Part shown: positions 10,850-22,460 of the stretch, in pieces
How the letters are laid out: the number at the start of each line of letters is the position of its first letter
Position numbering within the stretch: position 1 is the stretch's first letter
Assembly: GCA_963855995.1 (NCBI GenBank)
Contig: OY979730.1
Coordinates: 7,975,300-8,039,299 of the forward strand
Direction: 5' to 3'
Source: Muricea muricata
Taxonomy: Eukaryota > Cnidaria > Anthozoa > Malacalcyonacea > Plexauridae
DNA: 64,000 nt
Notes under the pieces: generated by a model
Told to the model about the DNA's origin: nothing
The model's database searches: none
Seen by the model: only the letters and a program-made list of their open reading frames with translations
Translations under genes and position numbers: made by a program

Positions 10850-12200
10850 AAATATTGCAAAATATTTGGATTTGCATGTAAGTCTGGAATGCAGTGTAAT
10901 GACAAACCAATTTGTTTTGCCACTGATATAAACTTTGTTTTTTAATTGGGTATATAATTATGAATTTAGTCAAAATAGAAAATCCATGTTTTACAAACAG
11001 AATACTATGTTATCAAACTGCTTGAATAAAGAGCAATTTGTTTATGATGAATTTCAATTGACTGTATTTTATTTCATGTCAAAAGCCAGCAAAAAATGAA
11101 ATTGGATTGAAGAACATGCTTAGTTACAATGAGAAATTTGTCTTCTGTGCACAGTATTTTAAAAATTATAAGCAGCACTATCAGAAATTGCTGTCCAGCC
11201 AGTCCAGGCATTATATTGCCACTGTTCAATATAATAATTGTGAGTTTGTGACAGCAGGCAAAAGATATTTTCCCTAAAATGACCATTAACAACAGTTTAT
11301 CCAGGCAAGTGGTAAGGGAACCAGAAAAGTTATTCCTTTTTTAATAATTCCTTTTGTATGTTTTCACAAACTAATTTGGCCAAATATGAATACAATTATT
11401 ACTCCGCCTGCCGTAGGCGAGGCGGAGTTTTAAATTCGCCCCGTTTCTGTTTGTTTTTTTTTATTTTTTTTCGGTGTCAGAAGTCGGTGCAGCGCTCATG
11501 GGTGATACCGCTGGCACAAACCGCGTGAGCCGACCTAAACACGGCGTTTAAACTCAATTTCTAGCGAAATGTGTCAACAAAACACGCATTTAAACGTGCA
11601 TGCTAGAACATCTAAACCGCAAGAAGGTTTTACGTGCAAAGATTCTCATGCAAAATGCTTTAAAACGACAAATTCCAGTGATGTGTCGCGGTGAAGTTTT
11701 GAGAGCGTGTTTCCGTCATTTTCTGGTTTATTCCTACTTTTAAGGAAATTTAGAAATTTCTACACAAGAATCAAACGCAAATTCTACTGAAATATTTACA
11801 TACATACAAAATGAAGATCGGTGAAGGAACTTCGCAAAAATATTCATTTTTGTACTTTCGAACGGCGTTTTTCCTATGCTTTTGACTGAAAACACGACGA
11901 ACGACACTTGCCAGAGCAATTTGCGTGGCGCGTGGAATGACGTGAGCACGGGGACACAAAAATTGAGGTTATTGAGTGCGAGTTCCCTATCTGTATATAT
12001 CTGATCTGTGATACAGCTTCTTCTGAATCAGGAACAAGGAACTTGCTCGGAGCATGTCGACACAAAGTGGTAGTTTCGGCGTTCCTCGGAATTCGTCGGT
12101 TTCCGACGCTGCTCGAAGATTTTCCGAATACTATTTTTTCAAAATTTTTCTCTAGCTCGAAGATTTTGCTCCTTGAAAGTCCTCTAAATTTTCATGCATC
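10850..12200. other. AT-rich non-coding stretch with one GC-rich hairpin
   Basis: Nothing recognisable apart from a hairpin at 11401-11428, where ACTCCGCCTGCCG pairs with the GGCGAGGCGGAGT side, followed by a T-rich run. This resembles the terminal stem of a dispersed repeat. The arms differ here by small indels (about 9 bp near 11200 and 17 bp near 12130). Confidence 0.5.
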
Positions 12201-12865
12201 CTAACTTTGTTTTAAGGTAATATGCTTTATTTTCTATCATTATTTGTAGCAAAGTACTTAGATTGTGCATAGAGATCGATTTTTGAGAGATCAGACTGGA
12301 AATAAGTACAATTTTCGAGTATTGTAAGTTTGTGCTTTCCAAGCATGGCTATGGTCGCATGTAAGATTAAGGCTACCGTTTTCAGTTGAAGTTGGTTCGA
12401 TAATAATACCATGAAGTCCGCTATAGAAACTGAATGAGGTCTTGAATTGTTGAGATTGTCGAAGAAAGTATGCTGAGACAGTTCTATGTATAGAGTTGGT
12501 TCTGGTTCAAATTTATTGAAAAAAGGCAATTTAATTTTAATTTTGTGAATTTCGATTACAAAACATGCCTTGGACTGTCGACCAATTGATTTCGTCAGGC
12601 GATTACAGACTTGTGAGTGGAGGGGGGTAGCCTAATTACTAAAATGTAGTGAAAAAAGGACTTTCCATCTAATGGTGGGAGCAGGTTGGCGGGAACACTG
12701 GAGAATAAAGGTCCTGTCACAATGCAATTTTTCTTGCAACTTGAAATGCAATTCTACTATTGGGAGATGTAAAATTGGCAAATGCAAGTTTCCATCACAG
12801 TTTGCTGGGGTTTTTTAACGCACCAAACATTTGTCACAAATTTACTTAAGAGTAGATTTTCCCTG

Positions 12866-13098
12866 TAGCAAAAAAGATGGCAAATGTCGATTTTACCAGA
12901 GTGCATGGCAGTCTGAAATTGTTTAAAAAGGCAAATTAACGTCTTTTGAAGAACAGACAGAAGACAATAGGTTATTTTCACACTTGTGTTAAAATTTCAA
13001 TCCAGTAGCTTTGCTTCTTGTCATCTTTTCCCACGTATTCTTTCTTGATACCTGCAATGCATTCTGGTAAAATCGACATGTCGCCATCTTTTTTGCTA
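12866..13098. mobile_element. MITE family M1, copy A (left arm)
   Basis: Terminal repeats are TAGCAAAAAAGATGGC at the left and GCCATCTTTTTTGCTA at the right, each extended by TCGATTTTACCAGA and its complement. About 233 bp, no coding capacity. A second member is at 18540-18752, so the family moved more than once. Flanking sequence carries two copies of a CACCGTGTGACAGGGCCTT motif. Mirror copy at 38681-38913. Confidence 0.85.
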
Positions 13099-13299
13099 CG
13101 GTGAATGCAAGGAAAAGTGCACCGTGTGACAGGGCCTTAAGGGTAAGAGGTGGATAGAGAAGGAGACGGAGCAGTTACAAGTGCAAGAAAAATTGCACCG
13201 TGTGACAGGGCCTTGAGGGTGGGAGGTGGATAGGAGGAGACGGAGCAGGATGTGGGAGTCGTGCAAGGTCGGGATGTTAAAAAAGAACAAGGAATGTTA

Positions 13300-16200
13300 T
13301 GTTTTTAATGCCTTTTAGACTTTTCTTGAGGCAATTAAAATTCAAACTGTCAAATCCAAACACTGTACAGAATGGTCGACTTTACGTGGTCTTTAGTTTT
13401 TACACAACCACTTGCATTGTTATCTTTTGCAGTTTGTTTACCATTTCAGTTATCTATCTTCAATAGAATTCTTTGAAATTTGTTTGTAGATCGACAAAAT
13501 GCTTAACCTCGTCTCAACAACTGGCAGATTATGAAAAATGAAATTGTTAAAGGTATTGGAATATTGCATGTGCAATATTGAATATGGGACAATTTGGGAC
13601 AGTATAATTTTGGACATGACGGTTTCATTCTCACCTAATTTGACGATTATTTTGTGGGTACACATACCGTGGAATCTCATGTGCTCCAGAAGCATTTTAA
13701 TCTTAGAAAAAGTCAAATAATGATGAACTGTGTTTTAAAAGAAAGTTAGAATCTTATTTGGTTCAAATCAATTGAATTATGGCCCAAGAGTTCATGAAAA
13801 CACATACAAAAGGCTTTCTTAAAAAACTGAAATATCAAATCTAGCAATTTTATATGTTATGCCTCTAAACAACACAATTCTGTTTCTAAAAATTGGTACC
13901 CTACTAGACCTATATGCATGATTATACTAATTTGGACATATTTATTTTTACCCATTAAAATATAAATTTGTGTTTAATCATTCGTGTTTGTCATTATTTG
14001 ACTTTGTAATGTTGGTTAAACATAAGGAGATTGAGGTGACTTTGCCAGAAACAAAAACATCCATTATTTTACTAAAATTTCAATATATGTAGCAATTAAA
14101 ACTAACCACAGGAAATATATTTCTACTTTTTAATTGAAATGTTTCTGTTATATGCACTATATCATATTTTTGATAAAAAATTACAACACCTATGTTATTT
14201 CCTGGTTTACTATCTCAATCATCTTTTGTTTAAGCTGGCTTTGAGTGTTCATTTGAAAGTTTGGAAAGTTCATTTGAAAATCACAATAGTTCTCAATGTT
14301 ATATTGGACCCTTTAAAGTTAAAAAAATACTTTGTAATATTTTATACTTCTGGTAATTTATCTTAGATACAGACTTTGTGATTTTGTACTAGAATGTTGA
14401 CTTTCAAACTTTAAGATGAACTACTTATTAAGGACAAAATAAGCTAGCATATTGTCTTTTGTTTACAAAGTGGAACTTGTTTGGAATTGAGATGAACTGA
14501 TGCAGTTGTTCTTTAACTTTATCAATTAATTACATATCTTAAATGAAAAAGAAAACCACAACTTGCCAAATAAATTCTGTGGGCTCTTTTTATTAGCAAA
14601 GAAAAGATGTGGCGGATGTAAGAATTTAAGAGTAAAAAAGTTTCCTTGGACTAAAAAAATTGACAGTATGCCAGATTTTCTAGATAAACAAGCAGTACAG
14701 ATGTTGGCCAATAATAAGTATAAGTAACTACAATTTTTAATTTTAAAAGTTTTCTATTGATGCCTGGATACAGTAAATACTTTACCAGAGTTCTTCGTAT
14801 TACATCGACTTGAAAAAGTTTTAAGTCACATGAAGCTTTTAGTTGATACTATGCAATTTCAAATTTTACAGACTTCTTAATTAACATGCCAAATTTACCT
14901 TGTTGAACATAAGGTCTTTCCTGAGAAAAAGTAAAACTGTCTGGCATTATATGGAGTAGAATAATTTAAATTAGTTTGAGACTTTGATTTGATAACAATT
15001 TTGATTTGTACTATTTACAATACAAGTGACCGGGTTGTATCGGATATACAAACCCAAGCTGAAGGCGAGATATCTGACATACACAGATGCGAATGTTGTA
15101 AATGGCTTGTGAAACTCGTCAATTTTATACATCAGATCTATAGCAAAGTGATTTTGAAAATACCGATTCTGTAAGATGAGAAAATGATTTCTTTTGTGTT
15201 TCCTGTATGATTTATTACTTTATAAGTTTCTTAATTAAAATTACAACATATTGCCTACTGGAACTTTTTATATTGTTTGGTTGTGGTGAATTTGTATTTT
15301 GGCAATTGAAATATTTCTGAATTTGTATGTGCATTTCCTTTGCTTCAGTTCAAGTTTACATTTCAAATATTCCACTTTGTAATACTTGCGTGGTAATAAT
15401 AATATAAGAAAACAGGTTTACATGGCTCTTGAATATAGTCTTTTCAACAAGTAAGTAAAGATGAATTTATACTTCAAAGAGATATGTTCCTAACCTGACA
15501 ATGGTACCTTCCAAAAAGACTAAATTTAAATTGATTCTTCGAATACATTTTTTACTTTTCAATCCAAGATCAATCTAAGTTATGTATTTCTACTTTTATT
15601 TTGGTCTCTTTAACACTGAAACTATCAATTGTATATAAAGCAACTTCACTATCGAGTGACTTCATTAGTTGCTGGGCAAAGCCAAAGCATTGATTTTTCG
15701 GCTGTTTTCAATGAAAAATAGAATTTTGCCCAAAGTTATCTCAAATAAATTATCACAATTTGAACAAAAAGCTTCTGTTAATTCTTGTGCCCACCAGAAA
15801 AATGAGATGTCTGAGACTTTCTTTGTATTTTTTTGCGAAAAATAGATCGCATGCACTGTTATGCAAAGAAAAGTGTAAGAGATTGGTTTCTGAAAAATGT
15901 CGTGCTACACACAATATTCTAAAAATGCTTGGTTTTTATTCTATGTATTTTTGAATTTTTTGTTAAAAAAAGTAAAGGTAGCAATGTTTAGTGCATTTCA
16001 CATTGTCAGGTTAGAAACGCAATAAGAAAAATGTGGCTCCGAACATTACAGCTTGGTCAATTTGGAATTTATAAAAAAATCGTTTCTTCGTTGTTTTTCG
16101 ACGTTTTGAAGGGTTGTTTCGAGTACAAAAAAGTATTTTTAGGAAGAATTATGTGCCCACGTTACATGTCTCAAAGCCATCAAAATTCGTTGGTAATTCG

Positions 16201-16300
16201 TGCATGTATTTTTTCTGACTTATAAAAGCACAATTGATTAAAAATGATATTTTTCTTTTGACAAAAATACCTTTCTTCTGTGAGGCTGGCTGTATTTGAA
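13300..16300. other. AT-rich stretch without recognisable genes (left arm)
   Basis: About 3 kb of AT-rich DNA in which I found no conserved coding motif, no RNA gene and no clear terminal repeat. The short open frames are equally present on both strands and carry no family signature. The mirror region is 34450-38480, where the retrotransposon at 36888-37913 interrupts it. Confidence 0.6.
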
Positions 16301-16629
16301 AAAGCGTTGGTCAACGCTCCGCCCACTGGGAGAGTTGCCACTGGGAGAGTTGACAGGGTAGTTACATATGGTTATAAAAATGTGACTAACTTTTGAAAAC
16401 CTTTCTACTTAGACTTGTTAAGCCTTCTCGTCATCTCTATCAGTTGCATGTTTTGAGCCACATGTTTTTCTTTGTAATTGTGAAACAACTCGTTATATGC
16501 TGGGTAAACCTTTGCAAAACTCTCAAAATTTATCACTTCAAGTTGTTTCATTGTTATAATATATTTTGAAGTATAAACATTTACTTACGTTGAAAAGACC
16601 CAAGTTTTTTAGGACTTTGTTCATTCACT

Positions 16630-17390
16630 TGTGTTATTGTTCTCTTTGCCATGTTCTGTTTTCTTCTGTTGTTATTTTAATAAGTACAATGTGTGGTAGT
16701 TAATCTCTTTTTATTGTTATTCAAATTGTATGTAATCTTTACAAATTTTTTTAATAAATTGTTTACAAAATTTACTTGTGACCCCTTTTTAATTAAAAAT
16801 TCAATTCCCATGGGAATTGAGAAATTGAATAAAAAAAATCCCCCTACCCCGGCCAGCTCCCCAAGTGCCACTTCCACCTAAGTAGAAGTACTTATACATG
16901 TAGTACAAGTACTTCTACTTATTCACGGTGGAAGTAGCACTCGGAGAACTGGCCGGGGTAGCCGGCAAAGAGAAGACCAACTTTGCAAGTGCTAATACAA
17001 TTGCTAAGTTGATCTTCCCTAGAGAGCAGCCGCGCGTACCTAACAAATTAAAACAACAAACGTTAGTGACTTAAGTACTTAGCATGCAAATTTGATTCCC
17101 AAAGCCAAAATGTCAAGTGCCCCCCGCTGATCCTACCAACTGCCTACCTGCCTCAGTTCTAAGCTGTCTTCCTCAGTTCTAAGCTCCTGCATTCCATTCG
17201 TTACCTTCACTTTCCTCACCATCGCACAGTCACTCACAGCTGATAAACCCGCATGCACCACCACCACCCCGACTGCCACCCAATTTCGAAAATTAAAAGA
17301 GTTAAAATTTTGGTAAAGTATGCATTTTAAATGCAATTTATTTGGATATTTTAGATCAAACGTAAACAGAAAAAGCTCGTACATAAAAAC
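16630..17390. repeat. CAATTCCCATGGGAATTG family, second member (left arm)
   Basis: Reverse-oriented relative of 5430-6500: the palindrome is at about 16801-16818, and the complement of the GGAATGCAGGAGCTTAG-type stretch is near 17190. Between them is a hairpin of TACTTCTAC-type repeats (16880-16925) beside CCCGGCCAG-type sequence on both sides. Mirror copy at about 33340-34100. Confidence 0.6.
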
Positions 17391-17795
17391 AGGTGAGAAT
17401 TCTATTTAAAATTTGCTTGCAAAATATAAAACTTAATTCGCATTTTTCTTAGTTAATAGTATAAATCAATTTAGTTGATGTTGAAACCTACTCTTAACTG
17501 TTTTATTAGAAGTGACGACAGATTTTGGTTTTTAAGCATACTTTCAAAAATTTTAATTCGTTTAATAAACCTAATCCCATGCAACTTACACACGGCGCAC
17601 ACCCTCGCAGTCCATACATTTAGCTAATAAATTACGTTATAAACAAAAAAGCAAAATAAAAAGATAAATTACGTTATCTCTAGCTACTTAAACCCACTTA
17701 GACTGAGTTTTTGATTGAATTTTCAAACGTAAAACCTTAGCTGAATGGGCATGGGCTTTTCGTTGTGTTAACTGTTCCGGAGTAAATATAAACCT

Positions 17796-18037
17796 GGGGC
17801 CGGTTGTATCAAAGGCGTTTAGCTTAAACGGTGGATAAGTGAAATTTAAAAATCAGTTTTACACCTAGTACGGAACCGAAATTATGAGTTGAAATAGAAT
17901 AAATATTTAGTTTTATATATAATTGTTCTTCTCAGGTCAAATAACTTCAGCTGGTTTGTTTATACAACATGGAAACTTGTTTCATATTTTTGACTTATCC
18001 ACCGTTTAAGCTAAACGCCTTTGATACAACCGGCCCC
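17796..18037. mobile_element. MITE with GGGGCCGGTTGTATC ends (left arm)
   Basis: Near-perfect 45 bp terminal inverted repeats begin GGGGCCGGTTGTATCAAAGG, continue through GTTTAGCTTAAACGG, and mirror exactly at the right end. Total 242 bp, non-coding. No unambiguous target duplication is visible. The high identity of the ends suggests a fairly recent element. Mirror copy at 32692-32933. Confidence 0.88.
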
Positions 18038-18539
18038 TGATACTTACCAAAGTCCAAGGCTGGGTCAAATAAGCATGAGAATTGGGCAAAAATAAAAAGC
18101 AATTGAAACTCAACAGATTCACTAAAGTTGTTTTTTTTTTGGCAACTTATATCCTTAAGTGTAGATGACATGCAATTTTTAATGCCGTAATTCTCACACT
18201 TATTTAACCGAAACGCCTTCATTTGCATGGTACCTCGCAGCTGCTCTCAAACCACCTTCGTAATTTGCTTTAGTGTACACAAACAATGACTTCATTGTTC
18301 CTGCTTACCAAAACAAATCTGAAAGCACCAAGATACTTATCATATTAATAATCAAAGAGGATTCGCATTATGCAGTAATTACCATAAACAGACGCATCAC
18401 CATTGAAACAAAGCATGCCGTATTCCCATGGGAATTTAAAATGCACAAAAAAATATAATGATCCTACTGATTTGCATGGATGTATGAACCAAATTAGCTA
18501 AGAAACAAAGAAATGATATATTCCCTTGGGAATTTAATG

Positions 18540-18752
18540 TAGCAAAAAGATGGCGGGTGTTGATTTTACCAGAATGCCTTGCGGTCTGAAATCGTTTAAA
18601 AACTTAAGGTAAATTAACCTCGTTTGAGGAACAGACAGATAGGTTATTTTGTCACTTCCATTAGCTTATGTTAAATATCATTTCACTGCTATTCTTGATT
18701 GATACCCGCATTAAATTCTGGTAAAATCGACATGCCACCATTTGTTTTGCTA
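18540..18752. mobile_element. MITE family M1, copy B (left arm)
   Basis: Same family as 12866-13098: starts TAGCAAAAAGATGGC, followed by TTGATTTTACCAGAATGC, with the complement at the right end. About 213 bp. Internal sequence (GAACAGACAGATAGGTTATTTT) matches copy A with scattered changes. Mirror copy at 31977-32189. Confidence 0.85.
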
Positions 18753-19687
18753 CGGTGAATTGGAATACAAGTCAAATTTTCTCGCTTTTTAACCAGAGAA
18801 CACATTCTTTAAAGGTAGAACGACGGAATTGATCGTTTACAATCGACGCCATCTTTGTTGACGTTTGAAACACATGGCAACCACAAAGTATCTATTCATT
18901 ATATCTGATCCTATCGAGCCATACATCTTTAAAGTATCATTCATAATACGCTAAAACTAACGATGAAATAGTAAATTGACACAAGTACTTCGCTGTAAAC
19001 AGCTGAAGTAATCTGCAGAGTCAACCAAGATGGCGCCCAATCACACGAAATGACGGCATGTGCAAACCAAAAATAGTGACCAAATGCATCAACTATAATT
19101 TAGTGGCATTATTACGAAACTTATTTTTGTAAAACGTTCAATCCTACATGTTATTTTGTTTTGTTTTTAGAAATATCCAAATCCAAATGTTAGAGACGAA
19201 ATTTCCAGGCGTTAAGGTATTGTTTCTTTAAAAAATATTGTCGACATTTACCATATTTTTACCTGTTTTTTGACTCGAAAATTGACTGCCAAACTCCTAG
19301 GTATTCTATTTAATTATTTTGTTGAATGTATTTGATATCAATGTTATTTCAATCCAATTTTTTTCACTTAATTTGCTGTCTTCTCTTTTTCATTAACGAG
19401 AAATATCTATTAAATCCTCTTTGATCCCTCAATAATAAGTATCTTGTTTTCTACTAACTTGCACATTACCACTACTTTCTATTACAATGTCGTGTCTTCT
19501 CATTCTTGTGGATTGTTGTTTTGTGGGTCTTGTCGTCCAGGATCGTTCATTCTTTTCTTTTCTTGTGCGTTTTTTTCACATCCCATCACCCTTTGCAATA
19601 GTAGAAAGAATTAAATCATGAGATGATAGTTACGAGTAATTTATAAACTATAACATATTAAACAATTATTGGATGAGGTTTTTGTGA

Positions 19688-19783
19688 TATGCGGAATTAT
19701 CAATGTCGAGGTAAGAGTTATCAGCCGAGCCGAAGGCGAGTCAGATAACTCTTACCGAGAGATTGATAATTTTGCGTATCAGA
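19688..19783. repeat. Fold-back hairpin with TAAGAGTTATC stem
   Basis: GATATGCGGAATTATCAATG pairs with the complement ending in GCGTATC, and GGTAAGAGTTATC pairs with GATAACTCTTACC around a CGAGCCGAAGGCGAG loop. Non-coding; the peptide read across it on the minus strand is incidental. Mirror copy at about 30946-31041. Confidence 0.7.
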
Positions 19784-19985
19784 AAAACCGAATCCGATAA
19801 TTGCTTTATTATACATTTTAAGTCTTTTTCCTCGAGCAATTGACGCATTTCGCCCTCGGAAGAGCTTAAAAAGGAAGATGCCATAACATGAAACAGAAAA
19901 TATCGAAAAAATGTTGTTGCCATGCCAACCATTGATGCCAACGAATACCGCATACTGTAATAATCTGCACCGTAGGCTCAACATC

Positions 19986-20027
19986 CAGATAACTCAGTTA
20001 TCTGCTAGCAGATAACTGAGTTATCTG
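19986..20027. repeat. Perfect 42 bp palindrome
   Basis: A perfect palindrome centred on GCTAGC; each half contains AGATAACTCAGTTATCT, itself a palindrome. It is retained exactly in the right arm at 30702-30743. Confidence 0.9.
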
Positions 20028-20929
20028 CAAATTGTGTGATAGTCGCATTTATCTGCATACAACTGATCAATCACAACGCATAAAACAACTGCAATGTATA
20101 ATAAAATAGTTTATTAATTAGGCCGGCCAAATTATTGTGTAAGCTGTTAATATGAAATTTTTTTATTAAAATCTCGAGAATCATTAGTAAATCGTGAACA
20201 AAACACAAAAGAAAATCATAGCCGTGAAGGAGTCTTTATTTCTCACACGCACACAACTTGCAGCTACCCTAATTTATGATTTTAAATCAAAATATCTCGA
20301 GAATTAAACAACACGTAAGGAATGTGTAAATTCTTAAAGCTCTTTCGAACAATAAAAATTAATATCTCGCACTAATCTCTCTCAAAAGCTCTCTCAAATT
20401 TATTACCAATATCTCTTCAACTATTACTTTGCAGGTGAAATGTAACTTCTATCAAAACTAGCTTACTTCAAGTTGTTTGGGAATTAAGATTTTACGTGTC
20501 AACGAGATCAAATATGAATCTAAGATGGCAGACAGCGCATTAAATTTCTATCTTTACGACCAACTCCCCAACGAAAGGCTTTAATTCGCTCGAAAGTCGA
20601 ATTTTGTTCTTTTATTGTTTAATGTAGTGAAAGATCCTGTGTGCTTTTTACAGCACTGCCAACACTAGCAACGTTAGTGCGAGATGTTAATTTTTATTGA
20701 AACGAAAGCTGAACTGCTAAAGAAAATAGAAACGACAAGATAAAATCAAAAAACTTACTTTCACTCTATCTTTGGATCTTCTTGGCTTCGGTTGTTCTCG
20801 TTTCATCATGCTGTTTATGGTTTCATCTGGTTGGCGCACTCTCTTCACGGAACATCACGCCGGTCCAGTAGGTAACTAGCTCACTCGTGTCCAGTCAACC
20901 AACATAAAATAAGGAGAAAATTAATGTTA

Positions 20930-21250
20930 CAAAATATTTTAGAATATAGGACACTAAGCGTTAATTGAAATTGACTTTAACAAACCGTACATTGTGATAG
21001 TATTTGCATCTTAACATCTGATGGAGACGGCTTGTGATTTACTTCTTATGTCGATATGAATTCTTTCCCATCTTGTTGCGTCATTAGTTGATGGTTGTTG
21101 TATTCACTTTTTACTTGGCATTCTTTGAAAAAAAAATTACGATGTTCAGAAAACTGTTTACAAGATAAGCAAAGAAAACTACGTTCACAAGCATTAGAGA
21201 GGACTAAGTAATTATAATAGGCGTGACAGGTCACAGAGGTTAGTCGACGA
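20930..21250. repeat. Empty-site relative of the Tc1-bearing repeat
   Basis: Aligns with 2370-2480 joined to 3509-3740: both contain AAACCGTAC, ATAGTATTT, GTATTCACTTTTTAC and ACAAGATAAGCAAAGAAAAC. Here GATGGAGACGGCTTGTGATT runs through the position where the Tc1-like element sits in the other copy. The mirror copy, at about 29480-29800, is also empty. Confidence 0.75.
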
Positions 21251-21784
21251 AGAAACTCATGGACAAATTCCCGGCATGATGATATTCCGATAGCAAGAAG
21301 TACAGCAAGTGTAGAACGTGTACGTGTAAGCTTAAACTGTATCTATGCAACTCCAAGAAAAGCGCAACACAAAATGGCGGAATTTAAAGACATTTCTGGT
21401 GTCATTTCCAGTTCCCTAACTTTCGCGGACAAATATATTTATATATTTTTCTCAAATTTTTTTGAAGTAAATCTAGATGGATTTTGTGAATAAACAAATT
21501 GAAAAAAGTATTGCCCACGTTAGGAAACTAGAACGGGCGCCCAAGAATGCCCACAATTTCTCCAATCTGGATTATATTTATTGATTGCGCAAATGACTGA
21601 TAAAAAATAAGAGAGTAATAAAATACCAAATGGTTTCCTCTTCAAGATAGTGTCATACATGCGCGCGGCATTTCGGGATATTTGGGAAAACTCATGTTGA
21701 AGTTGAACCTAAGGCAACATGCCAAGTACATGGATGACGCTATCCTGCTCAGGAAACTATTTAGTAATTGTCTTACAAAATGAT

Positions 21785-22112
21785 TACAGTGAAACACAAG
21801 TCAACGCCACGGCATTTAAATTTCTCGTGTAGGATTGTTTGATCCTGCACAGTAATAGCCAAGTGGCGCAATCGTCAGAGCAAACGCCTATCACATGTGA
21901 GGTCGTGGGTTCAATCCTTACTTCAGACTCGTGACACCCATGTGAGGAGTTAGTCAGTCGTGGGTTTATCCCGGGTACTCCGGTTTGCGAATGTTGACTG
22001 GATGGTTAAAATTGTAAAATATCAGTAATCACCGGAACACGGGTACTTAACTAAACTGCTGACGATGAGGCGGAACTCATAATGAATTAATGAAAATGTG
22101 TTTCACTGTAGT
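21785..22112 (+). mobile_element. tRNA-derived SINE within short inverted ends (left arm)
   Basis: Near 21852 the sequence TAGCCAAGTGGCGCAATCGT carries a Pol III A-box-like TGGCGCAATCG, and GGGTTCAATCC about 50 bases later is a B box. A body follows with CCCGGGTACTCCGGTT, a motif common in invertebrate SINE tails. The unit is flanked by ACAGTGAAACACA and TGTGTTTCACTGTA, so it may sit inside a small terminal-inverted-repeat element. The arm-loop geometry is too degenerate for a working tRNA. Mirror copy at about 28614-28943 on the minus strand. Confidence 0.7.
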
Positions 22113-22189
22113 TATCATATAATGTAATTGCCAAGCTGAATGAATAATTCTCCAGTAACTACGTCATATGAATAATTTACAATTATGAG

Positions 22190-22460
22190 AGTAGTGGGGG
22201 GGGGGGGCAGCATAAAGATTGAAGTAGTGTCAAGGAAGGGGTACTACCCTGCGGGTACTAGGCGAAGAAGTAGAGTAAACAGGAGGAAGAAAATTAAATT
22301 GGAGTAAATAAGGGGGGATTGGGGTAAAGAAGGGGAGAAGCAGGATAAAGAAACCAGTGGAAGGGGGTGCTATCCTGGAAGGAGTACCCGGGAAAGAAGA
22401 GGGTGAACAGGAGGAAAAGTAGATTGGAGAAAAGAAAGGGTAAATTAAACGGATCAGGAA
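22190..22460. repeat. Poly-G and purine-rich tract
   Basis: A run of 12 G at 22196-22207 is followed by about 250 bases of G/A-rich sequence (GGGGATTGGGG, GGGGAGAAG and similar). A second G run of 9 is at 22746-22754. In the right arm the matching C runs are 16 (28521-28536) and 11 (27971-27981) long. It could form triplex or quadruplex structure. The apparent peptide on the opposite strand is low-complexity. Confidence 0.7.

Noticed and set aside
11401..11428. Rho-independent terminator
   Set aside because: GC stem plus T run in a eukaryotic repeat; no bacterial gene around it.
12227..12529. 100-codon minus-strand frame present in both arms
   Set aside because: No family motif or splice support; similarity between arms is explained by the palindrome itself.
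19721..19984. 87-codon minus-strand frame
   Set aside because: Runs through a hairpin and ordinary AT-rich DNA; it changes at several residues between arms and shows no domain.
21852..21935. Functional tRNA gene
   Set aside because: A and B boxes are present but the acceptor and anticodon stems do not pair; it is part of a SINE.
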